DNA from: Clostridia bacterium
GTDB lineage: Bacteria; Bacillota; Clostridia; Christensenellales; CAG-138
Reading direction: 5' to 3'
Length of the DNA stretch: 10,638 nucleotides
NCBI GenBank assembly: GCA_017435185.1
Contig: JAFSFN010000204.1
Location: 1-10,638, forward strand
Shown: positions 6,490 to 10,638 of the stretch, in pieces
Numbering within the stretch: the first letter of the stretch is position 1
Layout: each line of letters starts with the position of its first letter
Program-made: the position numbers and the translations under genes
The notes under the pieces: model-generated
Told to the model about the DNA's origin: nothing
The model's database searches: none
What the model saw: the letters and a program-made list of their open reading frames with translations, nothing else

Positions 6490-7708
6490 GTTTTTCCAAT
6501 ACTCTTTTAGCAGCTATTACTCCGTGTGAGTATGTTAATCCACCTTGTATATAAACTATATAAGGTGGTTTTATAGGTGCATCTGCGCTGAGTTCTATTG
6601 ATGACCCTTGAATAAATGCGCCTGCCGCCATTATAACTTTGTCTGAATATCCGGGCATATCCCATGGTTCGGTAACAAGGAAACTGTCAACAGGAGAAAC
6701 TTTTTGTATTTCTTTGCAGAGACTGATAACAGCCTCTTCGTTGTTGAGGCGCAGAGATTGAACTATATCTGAGCGCACAGCATCGCTCTTTGGCATTGTA
6801 TCAAGATTTAATGTTTCAAACAGCTTAGCAAAAAGCGCAGCTGTCTTCAGTGCCTGATTTACAACATGAGGTGCCATGAAAAGTCCTTGATAAAAAGGAG
6901 TATATGCGCCTGCATATGAGCCCACTTCCCTTCCCATTCCGGGAACGGTTATACGCATTGAGATGCGTTCTATCAAATCATGTCTGCCGGCTATATAACC
7001 GCCTGTGGGTGCAATGCCGCCTCCCGGATTCTTTATCAGTGAGCCGATAAGTATATCCGCACCGTAATAAGAAGGTTCATGTGCACAGGTAAATTCACCG
7101 TAACAGTTATCAATTACTATGCAAACATTTGGTGCTGCTTTGTGAATTTCACTGAATACAGAAGCAAGTTTTTCGGGCAATAGTGATTCTCTCCATGCAT
7201 ATCCTCTGCTTCTTTGGAAATACACAACCTTTATTGTTGCATCTGCCGCCAATTGAGCCAAAACAGCATCTATGTCGATATTATTGTCTTTATCAAGGTC
7301 AATTTGTTTATAACTGATGCCCATACGAACAAGTGAAGAGTATTCATCACCCTCTATTCCTATGGCAGATAAAAGTGTATCATATGGTGCGCCCGATGCT
7401 GAAAGCATCGTATCTCCTTTCTCAAGAAGACCTGCAAGAGCAGTATATATTGCATGAGTTCCCGAAGTAAAATGAGGACGCACTATAGCGTCTTCACATT
7501 CAAGTGCTTGGGCAAAAAGTTTGTCCAGTGTGTCACGCCCTATATCATCATAGCCATATCCCGTGGTTGGTGCAAAATTACGCTGTGATACATTGTTAGC
7601 GGCAAATGCGTTCAGAACACGCTCCTGCGTTATTCGCTCTATTGAGTCCATATAGTCAAATGTGTCGTTAAGTTCGTGCTCCGCTTTTTTTATCATATCA
7701 TTGATCAT
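6473..7708 (-). CDS. Methionine gamma-lyase family PLP protein (YnbB / 'aluminium resistance' type)
   Basis: 411 residues, a fold-type I PLP enzyme of the Cys/Met-metabolism superfamily. TSGTHAIYTAL (81-91) would form the phosphate-binding region. D200 in IVIDNCYGEF is the expected pyridine-N aspartate. K226 in SLIKNPGG is the probable Schiff-base lysine, followed by APTGGYIAGR. YGY at 51-53 and RSRGYAWR at 167-173 also match what I recall of the YnbB/Met_gamma_lyase family. The substrate is not established for this family branch; the aluminium-resistance label is historical. The start is the ATG at 7708, preceded by AAGGAAG; it overlaps the end of hfq by 11 nt, so its ribosome binding site lies inside hfq and translation is probably coupled. 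A TTG 18 nt upstream is the alternative. In Bacillus, ynbB follows miaA-hfq-hflX; here hflX is absent. Confidence 0.87.
   Translation of the reverse strand: MINDMIKKAEHELNDTFDYMDSIERITQERVLNAFAANNVSQRNFAPTTGYGYDDIGRDTLDKLFAQALECEDAIVRPHFTSGTHAIYTALAGLLEKGDTMLSASGAPYDTLLSAIGIEGDEYSSLVRMGISYKQIDLDKDNNIDIDAVLAQLAADATIKVVYFQRSRGYAWRESLLPEKLASVFSEIHKAAPNVCIVIDNCYGEFTCAHEPSYYGADILIGSLIKNPGGGIAPTGGYIAGRHDLIERISMRITVPGMGREVGSYAGAYTPFYQGLFMAPHVVNQALKTAALFAKLFETLNLDTMPKSDAVRSDIVQSLRLNNEEAVISLCKEIQKVSPVDSFLVTEPWDMPGYSDKVIMAAGAFIQGSSIELSADAPIKPPYIVYIQGGLTYSHGVIAAKRVLEKLKDIF
6540..6572 (+). terminator. Possible lexA terminator inside the antisense gene
   Basis: A 12-bp stem (6540-6551 with 6557-6568, one G-U pair) with a 5-nt loop is followed by four T on the plus strand, 50 nt after the lexA stop. 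It could end the lexA transcript, though it lies within the 3' coding part of the opposite-strand PLP-enzyme gene. The short U-tract makes it a weak candidate, and the stem could also simply reflect coding sequence. Confidence 0.4.
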
Positions 7709-7940
7709 TGTTATCTTCCTTTTCAAAGAGAGTTACTGTGTTTTGCGGTGTTATACTTGAAACTGCGTGCTTATACAGCATCATTTGTTTTCCTTCATAT
7801 TCAAGGATTATAACAAAATTATCGTATCCGCATATCTTTGCGTTTTTTATTTGATAACCGTTCGTTACATGTATGGTAACGGGAATATTGTTTTTGCGTA
7901 CATTATTTAAGAACATATCCTGCAAATTGATATTTTTCAT
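7698..7940 (-). CDS. hfq: RNA chaperone Hfq
   Basis: 80-residue Sm-like protein that forms a hexameric ring and binds sRNAs and mRNAs. Sm1 is residues ~8-45: the LQDMFLNNVRK start carries the Gln of the proximal U-binding site, followed by IPVTIHVTNGYQIKNAKICGYDNFVIIL. Sm2 ends in YKHAVSSI, the hallmark Y/F-KHA motif. The C-terminal tail is short, as in Gram-positive Hfq. The start ATG at 7940 overlaps the miaA stop as ATGA, and AAGGAGA 9 nt upstream lies inside miaA. The stop is inside the next gene. The order miaA-hfq is widely conserved in bacteria, which supports the call. Confidence 0.96.
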   Translation of the reverse strand: MKNINLQDMFLNNVRKNNIPVTIHVTNGYQIKNAKICGYDNFVIILEYEGKQMMLYKHAVSSITPQNTVTLFEKEDNNDQ

Positions 7941-8863
7941 TGCTGATTTTCTCCTTCAAATACTTTAACGGCTTGAGATACTATATCATCATTTGTTGTG
8001 ATGTCCAGCCAACTGATACGCTGATCTCTTCTGAACCATGTAAGCTGGCGTTTGGCAAAATGACGAGTTTCGATTTTTATTGCCTCAACAGCTTCATCAA
8101 GCGTATATTCGCCTTGAATATATTTTATAAGCTGTTTATAGCCTAAGCCCTGCATAGATTGAGTTTGCGCGTCACAACCGTTTTTAAGAAGCATAGTGAC
8201 CTCTTTCAGAAGTCCTTGTTCCATCATGATATCTACACGCCGGTTTATGCGTTCATACAGCAAGGTGCGCGGTATAGAAATGCCGAGCATGCGAGGTTCT
8301 ATAGCTATGTCATCATTTTTACTGTTGGAAAAATCATCAGGGACAGTACCGTTTTCTGTAAGCTCAATTATTTCCAATGCACGTACGATTCGTTTTTTGT
8401 CGTTGGGATGAAGGCGTTTTGCGGCATTTTCATCTTTATTTGCCAGCATTGCGTGCAATTCATGTGAATCGAGTTTATTAAGTTCCTCACGAAGTTTTGG
8501 ATCTGTAGTAGCATCACTAAAACACAAAGGATATGTCAGAGAATTGATATACAGACCGGTTCCGCCCACTACAAGCGGAAACTTTCCTCTTGATACTATG
8601 TCGTTTATCTTTTCAAATGCCAGTCTTTGAAAATCAGCCACTGAAAACGACTCCGTCGGAGCAAGAAAATCCATCAAATGATGTACTGTCTCACCGCGTT
8701 CTGTCAACGATGGTTTTGCAGAACCGATATTTAGCTCTTTGTATATCTGTATTGAATCCGCAGAAATAATCTCCGCATTCATTTTTTTTGCAGCATTAAG
8801 TGACAACGCTGTTTTTCCGCAGGCTGTGGGACCTACTATAAATCCGACTACAGGCTTATTCAT
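7937..8863 (-). CDS. miaA: tRNA dimethylallyltransferase
   Basis: 308 residues (family ~310-316). It transfers a dimethylallyl group to N6 of A37 in tRNAs reading UNN codons, the first step toward ms2i6A. The P-loop GPTACGKT is at residues ~10-17. SADSIQIYKELNIGSAKP follows, carrying the catalytic Asp and the substrate-tRNA contact motif, then VGGTGLYINSL. The C-terminal QGLGYKQLIKYIQGEY and RHFAKRQLTWFRRD are characteristic of the family. I chose the ATG at 8863 because MNKPVVGFIVGPT matches the usual N-terminus; an in-frame extension to a TTG at 8902 would overlap mutL. No good Shine-Dalgarno precedes 8863. The mutL stop is only 4 nt away, so initiation is probably by coupling. Confidence 0.95.
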   Translation of the reverse strand: MNKPVVGFIVGPTACGKTALSLNAAKKMNAEIISADSIQIYKELNIGSAKPSLTERGETVHHLMDFLAPTESFSVADFQRLAFEKINDIVSRGKFPLVVGGTGLYINSLTYPLCFSDATTDPKLREELNKLDSHELHAMLANKDENAAKRLHPNDKKRIVRALEIIELTENGTVPDDFSNSKNDDIAIEPRMLGISIPRTLLYERINRRVDIMMEQGLLKEVTMLLKNGCDAQTQSMQGLGYKQLIKYIQGEYTLDEAVEAIKIETRHFAKRQLTWFRRDQRISWLDITTNDDIVSQAVKVFEGENQQ

Positions 8864-8867
8864 ATTG

Positions 8868-10638
8868 TTACAGTACACGCTTGAATTGTTTTTCAAATTC
8901 AAGCCTTGTCATTTTCAGTATAACCGGTCTTCCGTGAGGACAAGTCAGAGGCACTTCTTTCTCTTTAACTTGTCTTAAGAGTTCTTCGATAATTTCAGCT
9001 GCAAGATTATCCCCCTGTTTGATGGCATGCTTACATGCAGATTGAATAAGCGAAGCTCTTTTTAATTCATGTGTTGACAATTTGCGATTATCCGCCAGAA
9101 TATTTAACGCTTCATGCAGGAATTTAACGGTTTGAGTCTCGCCGAGCATATGAGGTACAGCACGAATGCTTATATTAAGCATACCGAAATCCTCAATTTC
9201 AAAACCGAGGGTCGCAAACTCATCCATGTTTGCCGTATATATATCATATTCGATTGGTGTTAACTTTACATTCAGAGGTATGAGCAATTGTTGGGAAACA
9301 ACTTTGATTTCTTTTTGCATAAGCTCTTCGTAAAGTTTTCTTTCATGAGCGGCATGCTGATCTATGAAAAACACGCTGTTCCCCTGCTCGATGATTATAT
9401 AACAGTCAAAAAGTTGACCGACAATGCGGTAGGATTCATCAGCAAATAAGGTTTGCTCAGTCTTTGTAATTTCTGTTTTATCATCATTGATGAGTGATTC
9501 TGCCGCTCTCCTTGCTTTTGAAACGATAACCGTCTTTTCCGCAAAGGGCAGTTCGGTTTCTTTTTGCGGTTCAATATCTTGAAACGGCTTTTTATAGAAC
9601 TCATATTCTCCGGGTTCGGAAACAACGACTTCCCTTTTTTCGGCGAGCTTAACTGCGTCGTTTTGTTTTCTGAGCTCATCAAGCTGCTGTGCCGCTTCCG
9701 CAAGTGGAATTTTATTATGCTCAGGCAGTCGTTCGGGCGAACGGCTGACATTTGGCTTGAAGTCTGATTGTACTGTTTGCTGTTTTGTTTCTGTTTTATA
9801 TATCTGTTTTTGAGATAACTGCATTTCTCTGATTACGGGCTGTAAAAGCGCATTTCTTACAGCTGTTGTTAAAGAACGAACAACTCTTTCTTCATCTTTG
9901 AATCTTATCTCCAGTTTTCCCGGATGGACATTAACATCCATATCCGCACTTGACATTGTAATATAGAGTACGCAGAATGGGAACATTCCCACCATCATTT
10001 TTGTATCATACGCACGAGAAAGAGCATATGACAGTTTGGCAGATTTTATGTATCTTGAATTTACAAACAAAGACTGCCAACTACGGTTGCTCTTTGCGAT
10101 TTGTTCGGTACCTGCTCGTCCTGCTATTTTTATATAGCCGTCATCATAATCTACTTTTCTTAAGTGCTCCAAAACACTGCTTCCGTACACAGCATATATT
10201 GCATTATCAATATTCGAATCGCCTGCACTTTGATAAACCGTCTTGCCATTTTGGATGAGTTTGACGGCCACAGACGGATTAGCAAGTATAAGACGAGACA
10301 CAAGGTCGCTTATATAGCTCGCTTCACTGCGAGGTGATTTCAAAAACTTAAGTCTTGCAGGAACATTGAAAAAAAGGTCTTCAACTTCGATCGTAGTACC
10401 TTGAACTGTTGCAGTATCGGTACATTCTTTTATCTCACCGCCGCTTATCACGAGTTTCGTGCCTATCTCTGCATCTTTGGTCATTGTAGATAATGTTACC
10501 TTAGCTACAGCGGCTACCGAAGCAAGAGCTTCGCCGCGAAAACCAAGTGTTTCTATGCGAAACAAGTCTTCTGAAACAGTGATCTTGCTTGTTGCATGCG
10601 GCAGAAAGGCGGTTTTTACATCCTCCCTCATTATTCCA
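8868..10638 (-). CDS. mutL: DNA mismatch repair protein MutL (5' end outside the window), endonuclease type
   Basis: 589 residues are visible. The gene runs off the right edge in frame: the codons before the ATG at 10631 read Gly-Ile, as in the DNGxGI motif, so about 60 N-terminal residues holding the first ATPase motifs are missing. ATPase motifs HATSKI and GFRGEAL (10524-10544) are present, followed by the transducer domain (~residues 130-260 of the visible part) and a variable, charged linker. The C-terminal domain has the metal-dependent nuclease set: DQHAAHERKLYEE (motif from 9362 down), ACKHAIK (9018-9038) and CPHGRP (8925-8942). This means a nicking MutL, as in bacteria without MutH. 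QLLIPL just before that domain's second part resembles the sliding-clamp binding motif. It is followed after 4 nt by miaA; mutS would be expected upstream, outside the window. Confidence 0.96.
   Translation of the reverse strand, partial: GIMREDVKTAFLPHATSKITVSEDLFRIETLGFRGEALASVAAVAKVTLSTMTKDAEIGTKLVISGGEIKECTDTATVQGTTIEVEDLFFNVPARLKFLKSPRSEASYISDLVSRLILANPSVAVKLIQNGKTVYQSAGDSNIDNAIYAVYGSSVLEHLRKVDYDDGYIKIAGRAGTEQIAKSNRSWQSLFVNSRYIKSAKLSYALSRAYDTKMMVGMFPFCVLYITMSSADMDVNVHPGKLEIRFKDEERVVRSLTTAVRNALLQPVIREMQLSQKQIYKTETKQQTVQSDFKPNVSRSPERLPEHNKIPLAEAAQQLDELRKQNDAVKLAEKREVVVSEPGEYEFYKKPFQDIEPQKETELPFAEKTVIVSKARRAAESLINDDKTEITKTEQTLFADESYRIVGQLFDCYIIIEQGNSVFFIDQHAAHERKLYEELMQKEIKVVSQQLLIPLNVKLTPIEYDIYTANMDEFATLGFEIEDFGMLNISIRAVPHMLGETQTVKFLHEALNILADNRKLSTHELKRASLIQSACKHAIKQGDNLAAEIIEELLRQVKEKEVPLTCPHGRPVILKMTRLEFEKQFKRVL

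Overview
The window looks like chromosomal DNA of a low-GC Firmicute of the class Clostridia, most likely a gut Oscillospiraceae/Ruminococcaceae-type bacterium. The reasons are an endonuclease-type MutL, a mutL-miaA-hfq-methionine-gamma-lyase-like gene order related to the Bacillus/Clostridium one, a Gram-positive-type LexA, a XerS-like recombinase, and an exported protein with dockerin modules. The species call is inference; no search was run.

Layout. Positions 1-147 hold a short AATGATG/CATCATT repeat cluster and a terminator lying downstream of a minus-strand tRNA-Leu(CAG) (150-236), which has its own promoter (249-277). A plus-strand block follows: rnhA (408-842); a perfect 15-bp inverted repeat (881-914) overlapping a promoter; a XerS-like tyrosine recombinase (961-2004); and, 13 nt later, a 1110-residue exported protein (2018-5350). 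That protein carries a zinc-metallopeptidase-like HELQH...WLNE domain, a Pro/Thr linker and two successive cohesin-like/dockerin units. A strong bidirectional terminator (5356-5410) separates it from a convergent small cysteine-rich protein gene (5409-5762, minus). That gene is divergent from lexA (5860-6489, plus), and the two share a ~100-bp control region containing a palindrome. lexA ends inside the 3' end of a tightly packed minus-strand operon read in the order mutL (5' end beyond the window), miaA, hfq, methionine-gamma-lyase-like PLP enzyme; the reading frames overlap or nearly touch.

Theme. Much of the window serves genome maintenance: RNase HI (R-loops/RNA primers), Xer-type resolution, LexA (SOS control) and MutL (mismatch repair). 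The operon adds RNA functions: tRNA-A37 prenylation by MiaA and the RNA chaperone Hfq. The two points most worth following are the inverted repeat upstream of the XerS-like gene, whose 11-6-11 geometry would fit a dif-type recombination site, and the exported protease-like protein that carries both cohesin-like and dockerin modules and appears to be co-transcribed with the recombinase.
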